Positions 1 to 11,961 of a stretch of 64,000 nt of DNA are shown one piece after another (position 1 is the first letter of the stretch; each line of letters starts with the position of its first letter). A model generated the notes under the pieces. The model worked only from the letters and a program-made list of their open reading frames with translations, did no database searches and had not been told where the DNA came from. The DNA comes from Pelagibius sp. GTDB taxonomy: Bacteria; Pseudomonadota; Alphaproteobacteria; Kiloniellales; Kiloniellaceae. A program made the position numbers and the translations under genes. Where the stretch lies: contig NZ_JANQOI010000183.1 of assembly GCF_028289705.1 (NCBI RefSeq), positions 1 to 64,000 on the forward strand, written 5' to 3'.

Positions 1-129
1 TGCTTAGACGGAAACACTCTCGTGTTTGCGTCTAAGCATGTGAATCCGCTCTACACTTAAGAATTAGAGCAGATTCACCAGGCTCGATGGATCGCTCCCA
101 CGATTCCATCGAACCAGGATCTGCTCTAA
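1..129. repeat. Cluster of palindromic sequences (REP/MITE-like)
   Basis: Bases 1-10 and 29-38 are exact inverted repeats. Inside them 12-17 pair with 22-27 around a TCTC loop, so 1-38 folds as a long hairpin with a single G-G mismatch. A second nested inverted repeat follows: 64-74 (TTAGAGCAGAT) pairs with 119-129 (ATCTGCTCTAA), and inside it 84-91 (TCGATGGA) pairs with 105-112 (TCCATCGA). The arrangement looks like a small palindromic repeat element. The first hairpin could also act as a terminator for a gene to the left of the window. Confidence 0.6.
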
Positions 130-175
130 GGCGGCGGGAGTCGTGCAGAGACCGCCTGAGCTGGGGGCCGGTTCG

Positions 176-1195
176 ATGAAAGCTTACTACGATCCGCAGC
201 ACGCGGAGCATCATCCGAAGTTCTTTCTGGTGCGCGGCCAGATCAGGGAGAGCACGGAGGTGCCGGAACGCGCCGAGCGCCTCCATCAGGCCTTGATCGC
301 GGGCGGTCATGAGGTCCTGGCGCCGCGGCGCTTCGGGCGCGGTCCGATCGCCGCCGTCCACAGCGAGGCCTACCTGCGGTTCCTGGAGGAGGCGCCGGCG
401 GCCTGGGTCGCCTTGGGCGACGCCTCGGCGGAGATTGTCGCCAACGTCCATCCCAACCGCCACGAGGCCGGCGGCTATCCCGAGAGCATCGTCGGCCGCG
501 CCGGCTGGCACATGGCCGACACCGCCTGTCCCATCGGTCCGGGGACCTTCGCAGCCGCCTTGCGGGCGGCGGATGTGGCGGTGAGCGCGGCCCAGGCGGT
601 GGTGGGCGGGGAGCGTGCCGCCTATGCGCTCTGCCGTCCGCCCGGCCATCACGCCTATGCCGACATGGCCGGCGGCTTCTGTTTCCTGAACAACACCGCC
701 ATCGCCGCCCAGTATCTCAGTGAACGGTTGGGCCGTGTCGCCGTGCTCGACGTCGACGTCCATCACGGCAACGGCACCCAATCGATCTTCTGGGAGCGGG
801 GCGACGTCATGACCGTTTCGGTCCATGCCGACCCCACCGACTTCTATCCCTTCTTCTGGGGCCATGCCGGCGAACGCGGCGGCGGCGCGGGGGAGGGCGC
901 CAACCTCAACCTCCCGCTGGCGCTTGGGACCGGCGACGAGGACGTTCTGACCGCTCTTGCCGTGGCGGCGGAAGCCCTGCACGGCTTCGCCCCCGCCGCG
1001 CTGGTCGTCGCCCTCGGCCTCGACGCCTCGGAGGAGGACCCTCTCAAGGGCCTCGCCGTCACCACCCAGGGCTTCAGCCGCATCGGCGCGGCCATCGACG
1101 GTCTCGGCCTGCCCACGGTGCTGGTGCAGGAGGGCGGTTATCTCTCGCCTGTCCTCGGGCGCAATCTCGCCGCGGTCCTGGGCGCCTTCGCCTAG
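176..1195 (+). CDS. Acetylpolyamine amidohydrolase / histone deacetylase family protein
   Basis: This 339-residue zinc hydrolase of the arginase/HDAC fold probably removes acetyl groups from acetylated polyamines or other small acyl-amides in the cytoplasm. The family signatures are clear: PGHH at about 156-159 (catalytic histidine pair), LDVDVHHGNG at about 191-200 carrying the zinc ligands Asp194 and His196, GLDASEEDPL with the third ligand near Asp283, and EGGYL with the transition-state Tyr322. The ATG at 176 is preferred over a GTG 33 bases upstream because the MKAYYDPQ start matches the family N-terminus. It ends 4 bases inside the convergent transporter gene. The exact substrate cannot be read from the sequence; the SEEDPL loop fits acetylpolyamine enzymes better than true lysine deacetylases. 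Confidence 0.88.
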   Translation: MKAYYDPQHAEHHPKFFLVRGQIRESTEVPERAERLHQALIAGGHEVLAPRRFGRGPIAAVHSEAYLRFLEEAPAAWVALGDASAEIVANVHPNRHEAGGYPESIVGRAGWHMADTACPIGPGTFAAALRAADVAVSAAQAVVGGERAAYALCRPPGHHAYADMAGGFCFLNNTAIAAQYLSERLGRVAVLDVDVHHGNGTQSIFWERGDVMTVSVHADPTDFYPFFWGHAGERGGGAGEGANLNLPLALGTGDEDVLTALAVAAEALHGFAPAALVVALGLDASEEDPLKGLAVTTQGFSRIGAAIDGLGLPTVLVQEGGYLSPVLGRNLAAVLGAFA

Positions 1196-2397
1196 ATATC
1201 CCCGGCGGTGCTGTGCCGGGCGCCCAGCACCAGGGCCAGGGAGAGCAGGCCGGCGAGGATGAAGCCGGCGGTCAGGGGCACCACCGTCTGGTCGTAGAAG
1301 CGGCCCACGGCGACGGCGACGATCACGGCCACCAGGCTGGAAATCGAGGAGACGAGAGAGGCGCCGAGGCCGGCGACCCGCCCCAGGTTCTCCATCGCCA
1401 TGGCGTTGAGGTTGCTGAACAGAATGCCGATGCAGCTGAACATCCCAAAGCAGAGCGCCATGAAGGCGATAAAGGACGGGACGCCGCCGTTCAGCAGCGC
1501 GACCCCCAGCAGCGCGCCGCCGAAACCGATCATGCCCAGCAGCGCGATCACCGAGAGGCGGTGCATGCCATAGCGCATGACCAGCCGCCCGTTGGCGTAG
1601 GAGGAAAGCCCGACGCCCGAAGCCAGGACGGCGAAGTAGAGGGGAAAGAGATCGGCAATCCTGTAGAGGTCGAAGAACAGCGCCTGGGCGGTGCTGAGAT
1701 AGAGCAAGAGCGCCCCGAACATCAGCCCGGCGGCGAGGGTGTAAGCCATGACCTTGGCATGGCGGACGATCAGTGCGCCGTTGTTCAGAAGCGCCGAAAC
1801 CGACACCCGGATGCGCCGCTCCGGCGCCAGGGTCTCCGGCTGCCGCAGGCCGAGCCAGGGGGCCACGATGGCGGCCAGCAGTAGGAACAGCAGGAAGATC
1901 GCCGGCCAGTCGGCGATCAGGAGCACCGCCTGGCCCAGGGCGGGGGCCAGCATGGGGGTGAGAATGAAGACCATGAAAATGAAGGACATGATCCGCGCCA
2001 TGGCCCTGCCCTCGTAGAGGTCGCGGATCAGGGCGCGGGAGGCGATCTTGGGCCCGGAGACGCCGATGCCCTGGATGACCCGCCCGAGCAGCATCTGTTC
2101 CAGGGAGGTCGCCGCCATCGACACGATGGTCCCGGCAACGAAAATCAGCAGACCGGTCTGGATCGCGTTCTTGCGCCCGATGGCGTCGGACAGTGGGCCG
2201 AAGATCAGGTCGCCGAAGACCATGCCCAGAATGAAGAAGGAAACGATGAGCTGCGTGTCCCTCGGGTCGGCCACGGCAAGGGCCTCGCCGATCTGGCGCA
2301 ACGCCGGCAGGATGGCGTCGATGGTCAGCGCCGTGATCGAGGTCACCAGCGAAAAGAGGATCACGAACTCAGGGGTGCGCAGCGCCGGTTTCGACAT
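1192..2397 (-). CDS. MFS exporter, Bcr/CflA (DHA1) family
   Basis: This 401-residue protein is hydrophobic throughout and shows about twelve membrane segments. An MFS motif is visible in the loop after the second helix (GPLSDAIGRK, around residue 70). The closest family is the Bcr/CflA drug:proton antiporters of the inner membrane. The start is placed at the ATG giving MSKPALRTPE; an upstream TTG would add nine residues without a better ribosome site. The stop overlaps the end of the convergent amidohydrolase gene. Substrate is unknown. No adjacent regulator gene is present. Confidence 0.85.
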   Translation of the reverse strand: MSKPALRTPEFVILFSLVTSITALTIDAILPALRQIGEALAVADPRDTQLIVSFFILGMVFGDLIFGPLSDAIGRKNAIQTGLLIFVAGTIVSMAATSLEQMLLGRVIQGIGVSGPKIASRALIRDLYEGRAMARIMSFIFMVFILTPMLAPALGQAVLLIADWPAIFLLFLLLAAIVAPWLGLRQPETLAPERRIRVSVSALLNNGALIVRHAKVMAYTLAAGLMFGALLLYLSTAQALFFDLYRIADLFPLYFAVLASGVGLSSYANGRLVMRYGMHRLSVIALLGMIGFGGALLGVALLNGGVPSFIAFMALCFGMFSCIGILFSNLNAMAMENLGRVAGLGASLVSSISSLVAVIVAVAVGRFYDQTVVPLTAGFILAGLLSLALVLGARHSTAGDI

Positions 2398-3034
2398 ACA
2401 GGGGACCGAAGGCAGGGAGAGCAAGAAGGCGGGTCCGCGAAGGACCGCGCATCCTCGCAGCTTCGCGGGGCCGATGCCATGGTCTTCGCCCGGTGTTGGG
2501 CGGCAGGCGAGGCCCCGCGGCGTTGGAGTCTGTACTCACAAGCCATGATCACCGGAATCTTGCGCCGATGTCAGCTATCGGGGCAACTGCGGACCTTGTC
2601 CTCTTCGCGGGTCATGTCACCAAAGTGCCAGAACCGGTCATTCGCTGATGGTGCAGTGAATGGCTGGTTTGAGCCCAACCCCTAACTTGGGTTTTCTCGC
2701 TGCGCGCGCACGCAGCACCAGAAGTTCTGCAAGCGCGAAGGCTTCAGCGCCGTCGCGTAGCAAAGAGAGCCGCCATTCGTGCAAGGCGCAGCATATCGTC
2801 GGGCGACATTTCGCAGGCTGCCAGAGAGAACCGCCGATCAAGTTACCGGCTCCAATCCCACGGCCGCACGGACATCGTCTGTCTTAAACGAGAGAAGTCG
2901 GTACTGCGATGGCCGTCCATCTCTGGACCGAGCTAGCAGGCTTTGCGTGCGGGTCAACCAAGATTGACGATTCGCGAACTCTCGGATAAATTGTAGGAGC
3001 CATTTGATGTAATTTTATTGGTATGGAGCTCTCG
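2398..3034. other. Intergenic region, lower G+C, no convincing gene
   Basis: About 640 bases between the exporter start and the tiny exported peptide. Short open frames occur on both strands (for example 2638-2841 minus), but none has a recognisable product, a good ribosome site or high-G+C codon bias. The promoter of the exporter should lie near 2400-2500. At 2994 a TAGGAG box precedes ATG-TAA at 3006, an immediate start-stop pair of doubtful meaning. Confidence 0.5.
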
Positions 3035-3166
3035 ATGACGCGGAATGCAAACAGATGGTTCGCAGCACTCTTTGCAGTGGCGATCACCTTTACGACCATT
3101 GCTACGGTTACGACCATTGCTACGGTCCCGGCCGAGGCCTGTAACCCGAAATATCAGCGCTGCTAG
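3035..3166 (+). CDS. Tiny predicted exported peptide with internal duplication
   Basis: A 43-codon frame starts at ATG 3035, six bases after a GGAG box; an ATG at 3023 in the same frame lacks one. The product has a basic N-terminus (MTRNANRW), a hydrophobic core of about 20 residues and an Ala-x-Ala type cleavage site (AEA before Cys36), leaving a mature tail of only about eight residues with two cysteines. The core contains the hexapeptide TTIATV twice in tandem, encoded by an 18-base near-perfect direct repeat at 3092-3127. It sits 75 bases upstream of the next gene on the same strand. I know of no family; chance occurrence is possible. Confidence 0.4.
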   Translation: MTRNANRWFAALFAVAITFTTIATVTTIATVPAEACNPKYQRC

Positions 3167-3241
3167 CAAGACTGACCTGGAGCAATGTCCTGTGCGGCTG
3201 CGTGTCATGCGCAAGGTTTACTTGGGGTAAACGGGTAAAGC

Positions 3242-3724
3242 GTGTCGTTCTGGTCGGGTAAAAAAGAGACACTGCTCCAAAGCCTGGTGGAGATCACCTT
3301 CAAAGCGGTGCTCACCGGCGTTGTGATCGTATTTTTCGCGCAATTCCTGATCGCGATGGTCGACAATCAGATCGAAGTGGCATCGAAACGCGATGCGCTG
3401 AACACGTTCCGAAATGACCAATTGACCTCGCTGACCAAACGGTTTTCCGACGCCTATCTGGCGCTGGACTGCACACGGAGCCCGCGCACCGTGGCGAAGA
3501 ATGCATGTCAGAGCAATGTCGCGTCCTTCCTGACCGAGCTGGATGCGATCTTCCTTGAGCTCAAGGTTCACTACCCGGACGCCGGATTTCCGGAGTTGCT
3601 TGATCTGAAAGGCCTGGCCGAGGCGATTTACGCGGCGCCGTCTCAGGTGAGCCAGGACGACATTGACGGTTTCGCAGCCGCCTTCGGCGCCACGCTGGAC
3701 GAGATGGCGCAGAACTTCAGATAA
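3242..3724 (+). CDS. Membrane-anchored protein of unknown function
   Basis: This 160-residue protein starts at GTG 3242 with only a weak ribosome site. Residues about 18-40 form one strongly hydrophobic segment, so it is probably an N-terminally anchored inner-membrane protein. The rest is soluble and helical, with two cysteines (in ALDCTRS and KNACQS) that could form a disulfide if the domain is periplasmic. The gene is followed 17 bases later by a secreted protein, so the two are probably co-transcribed. G+C is visibly lower than in flanking metabolic genes (31 of 60 bases in the line starting 3241), which suggests acquired DNA. I do not recognise the family. Confidence 0.6.
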   Translation: MSFWSGKKETLLQSLVEITFKAVLTGVVIVFFAQFLIAMVDNQIEVASKRDALNTFRNDQLTSLTKRFSDAYLALDCTRSPRTVAKNACQSNVASFLTELDAIFLELKVHYPDAGFPELLDLKGLAEAIYAAPSQVSQDDIDGFAAAFGATLDEMAQNFR

Positions 3725-3741
3725 AGGCAGAATTTCCACTC

Positions 3742-5043
3742 ATGAAATGCATGTTTTGCAGCCTTGTTTTCATTTGTGCGGTGTCTGTTGCCTCGGCCCA
3801 GGATACACCCAGGGGCATCCCTGAAGGTGGGCGCTGGATCGTGGGCGGCACATTCGTCCTGTCCAATATCGGCAACAACGAATTGAGGGGTGGCAAAAGC
3901 TATTCGGGGGCAGAGAAGGAAGTGAACCGGATCGCGACGTTCCTGCCTGGCATGACGATCATCTATAATCTGGAAAGAAGCACAAAGCCAGGACGGTCGG
4001 GGTATCTTGAGGGCACCACGCATCACGGGATCCCTGTGACGGTGTTGGGCGGCGAAATCTCGACCAACGCGTTCGGAACGCGGGACACCACGGATGTGGT
4101 GACGCATCAATCCTATACCGGGTGCCGGGATCTGGCTTGCACGTCAGAGGCCGAGGTCGGAATCGGGTTTTCCTTCAAGATCGAGGAAGACGACGACGAA
4201 CGGCTGGTTCTGTACAATCCGCAATCGGAACTGCGGATCGTGCATACGCAGGACGCCTTCGACCAGTATGAGGCGCGCGGCTACACCACCCGCGTCCTGG
4301 GTCGTGTGCACCCACGGCTGAAAATTCACGACGGCTATGCTTCGGAGATTTCGACCGGCTGCGGTCTGACGCGCCCGGTTCAGCCGCCGATCAGGGTGCC
4401 TAAGAACGATTATGAAACCCAGCCGTCTGAATGGGATGTCAACAGCCTGAACTGGTCGCTGAAGGCGATTGATCTGTTCGGTATCGGAGATGTCGAGTTG
4501 AACGCGGAAGGCACGCATTATGTGGGACTGCTCGCCTCCGAGATCGGGGTCGGCACGGAGTCAGAGGGTGAGCCCGTGGCGCTGGATTTCACCGTCTTCG
4601 CATATCGGGATTCCGAATGGAGCGATCCCGAGTTCTACAAATTCGGCGGTCTGGCGCAGACGGTCACCTGCCGCAGGAAGAACCCCAATGTCGGTCAGGT
4701 CCTGCCGCGCTATGTCGAAAACGCCTATCTTTATTTCGACGTGACTGGGGGGGAAAGGCTCCAGACCTTCCCGCTGGACCCGATCCAGTTGCCCGATCAG
4801 TTCGAAAGCAACAAGGAGCTTCAGAACGATTTGCGGGCCTATCTGCCGCGCGCCTTTTTCTACAGCGTGAACAACGCAAAGCAGTACAAGGAACTGTTCG
4901 AATACATCGTGGAGGACACCAAGATCGCCTTCCCCTCGGCGATCGCCAACGTGATCGCGCGGCTGAACGCATCTTGCGGGGAGCAGAGCCGTAAGGAATG
5001 CGCCGATGCAGTGGATCGCCTCGGGGCGCTGACAAGCAACTAG
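3742..5043 (+). CDS. Secreted protein of unknown function
   Basis: This 433-residue protein begins with a clear Sec signal peptide (MKCMFCSLVFICAVSVASA, cleavage expected around residue 19-20), so the mature protein is periplasmic or extracellular. The remaining sequence is rich in beta-strand-like segments and acidic residues and has a few cysteines (for example in GCRDLACTS and near the C-terminus), compatible with disulfides. No catalytic motif or lipobox is evident. It lies 17 bases downstream of the membrane-anchored protein and shares its lower G+C. A joint envelope role for the pair is an inference from position only. Confidence 0.65.
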   Translation: MKCMFCSLVFICAVSVASAQDTPRGIPEGGRWIVGGTFVLSNIGNNELRGGKSYSGAEKEVNRIATFLPGMTIIYNLERSTKPGRSGYLEGTTHHGIPVTVLGGEISTNAFGTRDTTDVVTHQSYTGCRDLACTSEAEVGIGFSFKIEEDDDERLVLYNPQSELRIVHTQDAFDQYEARGYTTRVLGRVHPRLKIHDGYASEISTGCGLTRPVQPPIRVPKNDYETQPSEWDVNSLNWSLKAIDLFGIGDVELNAEGTHYVGLLASEIGVGTESEGEPVALDFTVFAYRDSEWSDPEFYKFGGLAQTVTCRRKNPNVGQVLPRYVENAYLYFDVTGGERLQTFPLDPIQLPDQFESNKELQNDLRAYLPRAFFYSVNNAKQYKELFEYIVEDTKIAFPSAIANVIARLNASCGEQSRKECADAVDRLGALTSN

Positions 5044-5831
5044 CACACGGGATCGGGTTATGCCCCGATGCGATAGTGCCGCTTGTCGATTGGCCAGTCT
5101 CCGCAGCACCTAGCGGTTCTTCGCAATGGATGCGCTGACGATCCTGGAAGTCTCTTTGTCCGGTTTGTGGACCGAACTTTCGCCGCCTTCTTTGCACACG
5201 AAGAGGTCCGCCAGCACATGCCAGCAGTGTTCGGTCTCGTCCAAGCTCGGCAGTACGGTCGCTAGAGGTTTCTCCTGGGTCGCTTGTTCCGCCTAGTCCG
5301 CACCGCGATACAGGAAATGTGACGCTGTGCTGTAGTGCCCGATCAGATAAATGGCGCCAGTCTTGCCGTAGCCGCAACGAAAGGTCCGTTTGGGTTTCGG
5401 CGACGTCATTGCAAGCTGATGTCCGCAAATAGAAAAACCGCTGCAGTGCAGGACTCACTGCGCTTGCGAAGGTATGCTGCGTCGCGATAGCTGAGTTCGC
5501 AAAAGTCCGATGAGTTAAGCATCGCGGTCATTCTGCTGGCGAAAGCCAAATGATCGCTTCGGGTCATTCTGAGAAGCTGCTCTCGATCCGCTGGATGTCT
5601 GATTAGAACTGAAGTTTCGACATGGGCTGATCCAGAATGAGCCAAAGGACAGATTTTTTGATTAAGGGCCACTATTGGAGCTTTGATTAATCGATACGCG
5701 CTGTTTGACCAAGATGGGTCAGTGCTACCAGCCGGTCCTCCTGGCAAGGAGGCAGGTCATGATATGAACCGATGATCGGCGCAGGCTGATCACGGTCCTC
5801 TGGGTCCCTTGGTTCCTAGAGGCTCACGCGG
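5044..5831. other. Intergenic region, lower G+C, possibly degenerate DNA
   Basis: Nearly 790 bases with no gene I can support. A 113-codon minus frame (5406-5747) and a 60-codon plus frame (5083-5265) exist but show no family resemblance, no ribosome site and no codon bias. A small hairpin, CCTCC(5737-5741)/GGAGG(5748-5752), may mark transcript ends. The region forms the right edge of the low-G+C patch that begins near 2400. Confidence 0.45.
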
Positions 5832-6992
5832 TCACAGCGGCTCCAGGCGCAGCAGTTGGCCGTCGCTGCTGTCGGTGAGGACGTAGAGGTAGCCGTCGGG
5901 CCCTGAGCGCACGTCGCGGATGCGCTCGCCGAAGTCCTTCAGCAATACTTCCTGGTCCACCACCCGGTCGCCCTCCAGTTCCAGGCGGCGGAGGTGGAGG
6001 TGGGCGAGGGCGCCGACGAAGAGGTCGCCTTGCCACTCAGGGAATTTGTCGCCGTCGTAGAAGGCCATGCCGCTGGGGGCGATGGAGGGGTCCCAATAGA
6101 CCACCGGCTGTTCCATGCCTTGCGCCTCGGTCTTTTCGGAGATGATGGCGCCGCTGTAGTCGATGCCATAGGTGATGACCGGCCAGCCGTAGTTGGCGCC
6201 GGCCTTCAGGACATTGACCTCGTCGCCGCCGCGCGGCCCGTGCTCGTGGGCCCACATGGCGCCGGTTTCGGGCCTGAGCGCCATGCCCTGCACGTTGCGG
6301 TGGCCGTAGGAGAAAATCTCCGGGCGCTTGTCCGACTGGCCGACGAAGGGGTTGTCGTCCGGCACGCTGCCGTCGTCGTTCACGCGGATCACGCTGCCGA
6401 TGTGGTTTGCGGGGTTCTGCGGTTCGCGGATCTGCCGCCGGTCGCCAAGGGATATGAACAGAGTGCCGTCGCGGTCGAACACGAGGCGGGAGCCGAAGTG
6501 CCCGCTGCCGCCGGTCTTGGGCAGGGCGCGGAAGATGACCTCGACGTCCTGCAGGGCCATGCCGTCGAGCCGCCCCCGCGCGACCTCGGTGCTGGCGCCG
6601 CCGTCGCCCGCTCCGGCGTAGGAGAGGTAGACAAGGCCGTTCTCCGCAAACGCGGGATGCAGGGCTACGTCCAGCAAGCCGCCCTGGCCCCGCGCCGCCA
6701 CCTGAGGCACACCGGTGACTGCATCGGGCGCCAGCTTGCCGTCCTTGAACAGCCGCAGTTGGCCGCTGCGCTCGGTGATCAGCACGCCGCCGTCGGGCAG
6801 GAAGGTCATGCCCCAGGGGTGGTTCAGTCCCTCGGCGAGGGTGACGATGCGAAAGTCGGCCTGGGCGGAGCGTTCCGACTGCGCGGCGGCATTGGCGCCG
6901 GTAGCCAGCGCGGGCGTGGCGAACGCGAGCAGGCCGCCGGCGACAGCGGCAGCCATTCTGTTGCGTGACTGGAACTGCTTGGCCTGTGCCAT
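5832..6992 (-). CDS. PQQ-dependent soluble aldose sugar dehydrogenase
   Basis: This 386-residue periplasmic quinoprotein of the glucose/sorbosone dehydrogenase (GSDH) family oxidises aldoses and passes electrons to the respiratory chain. An N-terminal signal peptide (hydrophobic core about residues 13-30, Ala-rich cleavage site) is followed by a six-bladed propeller with repeated signatures: NHPWGMTFLPDG, GLLDVALHPAF, SGHFGSRLVFDRDG and ISLGDRRQ (PQQ/Ca region), and HEHGPRGGDEVN. The start has a GGGAGG box 11 bases upstream. It is transcribed alone and divergently from zwf, so periplasmic sugar oxidation lies beside the cytoplasmic sugar pathway. No PQQ synthesis genes are in the window. Confidence 0.88.
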   Translation of the reverse strand: MAQAKQFQSRNRMAAAVAGGLLAFATPALATGANAAAQSERSAQADFRIVTLAEGLNHPWGMTFLPDGGVLITERSGQLRLFKDGKLAPDAVTGVPQVAARGQGGLLDVALHPAFAENGLVYLSYAGAGDGGASTEVARGRLDGMALQDVEVIFRALPKTGGSGHFGSRLVFDRDGTLFISLGDRRQIREPQNPANHIGSVIRVNDDGSVPDDNPFVGQSDKRPEIFSYGHRNVQGMALRPETGAMWAHEHGPRGGDEVNVLKAGANYGWPVITYGIDYSGAIISEKTEAQGMEQPVVYWDPSIAPSGMAFYDGDKFPEWQGDLFVGALAHLHLRRLELEGDRVVDQEVLLKDFGERIRDVRSGPDGYLYVLTDSSDGQLLRLEPL

Positions 6993-7095
6993 TGGCTTTC
7001 GCCTCCCTTGCGTTCACCTGTCGAGGGTGACATGGGGGCGGCCGGGGAGGCCATCAACGGGCCGCCTCTTTTTTGTGCAGCGCACAAGAAAGGAC

Positions 7096-7125
7096 TTGGC
7101 AGGCGGCGTGGCAATCGGGTATGAA
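7096..7125 (+). promoter_or_regulatory. Possible promoter of the zwf operon
   Basis: TTGGCA (7096-7101) and TATGAA (7120-7125) are 18 bases apart in the space between the PQQ dehydrogenase and zwf. This gives a leader of about 130 bases. The match is fair but unproven. Confidence 0.35.
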
Positions 7126-7259
7126 GGGCGCGGTTTATCAACTAGGTTGAGTTATTGGCCTTGGGTGGGGCTTCCACAGCGCCTATCTGCCTTGTCCGAT
7201 GCCTAAGAAGTGGTTCTTTTCAGAATAGTTACTGACCGAACTTCAAGCGGACTCTTGCT

Positions 7260-8738
<1,479 letters not shown>

Positions 8739-8740
8739 CC

Positions 8741-9442
8741 GTGGGCGATTTGGCGCGCAGGGACTTCCCCGACGCCCAATCCCTGGCTGAGGGCCTGGCA
8801 TCGGATGTGGCCGGGCGGCTTCGCGACGGGATCGCGGAGAGGGGAGGGGCGGTTCTCGCCGTTTCCGGCGGGCGCACGCCGGCGCGTTTCTTCGCCGCCC
8901 TGGCGGAACAGGACCTGGACTGGTCCAAGGTTACTGTGACGCTGGTGGACGAGCGCTGGGTCCCGGCGGACCACGAACGCTCCAATGAAGGTTTCGTTCG
9001 GCGTGGCCTGCTGCAGGGCAAGGCCTTGGTAGCACGCTTCGTCGGTCTGGTGGACGAGAGCCCGACCCCGGAGGAAGGTGCTGCCACGATTGCCGACCGC
9101 ATTGCGGCGCTGCCGCGGCCCCTCGATGCGGTGGTCCTCGGCATGGGCGCCGACGGGCATACTGCATCCTTCTTCCCGGGCGGCGACCGGCTTGCCGAGG
9201 CCCTGGACCCCGAGGGCGAGGCGCCGGTCCTGCCCATGCGTGCCGAAGGCGCCGGCGAGCCGCGCATCACCCTGACTTTGCCGGTGGTTGCCGGGGCGGG
9301 GGCGGTCTATCTTCACATCGAAGGCCGGGAAAAAGCCGAGGTGCTTGCAGGGGCGATGGAGCCGGGGGCGCTCGAAGCCCTGCCCATCCGCGCCGTGCTA
9401 CGGCACCCGGAGGTCGCGCTGCAAGTCTTCTGGTGCCCCTGA
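8741..9442 (+). CDS. pgl: 6-phosphogluconolactonase
   Basis: Hydrolyses 6-phosphogluconolactone to 6-phosphogluconate. The 233-residue protein belongs to the NagB/DevB-type fold: [10 protein letters not shown] near residue 45, VDERWVP near 67 and the lactonase signature [14 protein letters not shown] in the middle are all present. It starts at GTG only two bases after the zwf stop, so the two are probably translationally coupled. Edd follows 41 bases later. Confidence 0.92.
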   Translation: MGDLARRDFPDAQSLAEGLASDVAGRLRDGIAERGGAVLAVSGGRTPARFFAALAEQDLDWSKVTVTLVDERWVPADHERSNEGFVRRGLLQGKALVARFVGLVDESPTPEEGAATIADRIAALPRPLDAVVLGMGADGHTASFFPGGDRLAEALDPEGEAPVLPMRAEGAGEPRITLTLPVVAGAGAVYLHIEGREKAEVLAGAMEPGALEALPIRAVLRHPEVALQVFWCP

Positions 9443-9483
9443 GCCGGGGCACCCAGCACATGCGAAAGCGAAGGAGAGGTTCG

Positions 9484-11306
<1,823 letters not shown>

Positions 11307-11310
<4 letters not shown>

Positions 11311-11945
11311 GCGAGATGCAAGCCGGGATCGAAGAGGTCCTGAAGCTGGCGCCGGTGGTGCCGGTGCTGGTAGTCGACGACGCGGCGACGGCAGTCCCGC
11401 TGGCGCGGGCGCTGGTCGCCGGCGGCCTCAAGGCCATCGAGATCACCTTCCGCACCGCCGCGGCGGTCGATGCCGTGAAGGCGGTGGCTGAAGACGTCGA
11501 GGGCGCGGTGGTCGGCGCCGGAACGGTGCTGAACGCCGACCAACTCGATCAGGCTGTGAACGCCGGGGCGCGCTTTCTGGTCTCGCCGGGGGCGGCACCC
11601 GGCCTGCTGGCCGCCGCCGCCGACTGCCCGGTGCCGCTGCTGCCGGGTTCCGCCTCGGCGTCGGAGGCCATGGCGCTTTTGGAGCAGGGTTACCGCTTTC
11701 AGAAGTTCTTTCCCGCCGAACCGGCCGGGGGCGCGGCCTATCTGAAGGCCCTGGCCTCGCCGCTGGCCGCCATCCGTTTCTGCCCCACCGGCGGTATCGG
11801 CCGGGACTCGGCAGGCCGCTATCTGGCCCTGCCCAATGTGGTCTGCGTCGGCGGCTCCTGGGTGGCGCCGGCCGACACGGTGAGGGCCGGCGCCTGGAGC
11901 GAGATCGAGGCGCTGGCGCGGGACGCGGCGGTGCTGACGGGGTAA
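11307..11945 (+). CDS. eda: KDPG/KHG aldolase
   Basis: Cleaves 2-keto-3-deoxy-6-phosphogluconate to pyruvate and glyceraldehyde-3-phosphate. The 212-residue TIM barrel has the class I aldolase signatures: general acid/base Glu45 in [12 protein letters not shown] near residue 94, and Schiff-base Lys133 in FQKFFPAE, followed by the phosphate-binding CPTGGI. Its ATG overlaps the edd stop (ATGA), so the two pathway-specific enzymes are translationally coupled. Confidence 0.94.
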
Positions 11946-11961
11946 GGGGGAGACCAGGATC

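Noticed and set aside
5406..5747. 113-codon minus-strand frame in the 5-kb intergenic region
   Set aside because: No ribosome site, no codon bias and no recognisable family. It could be a decayed remnant but cannot be supported as a gene.
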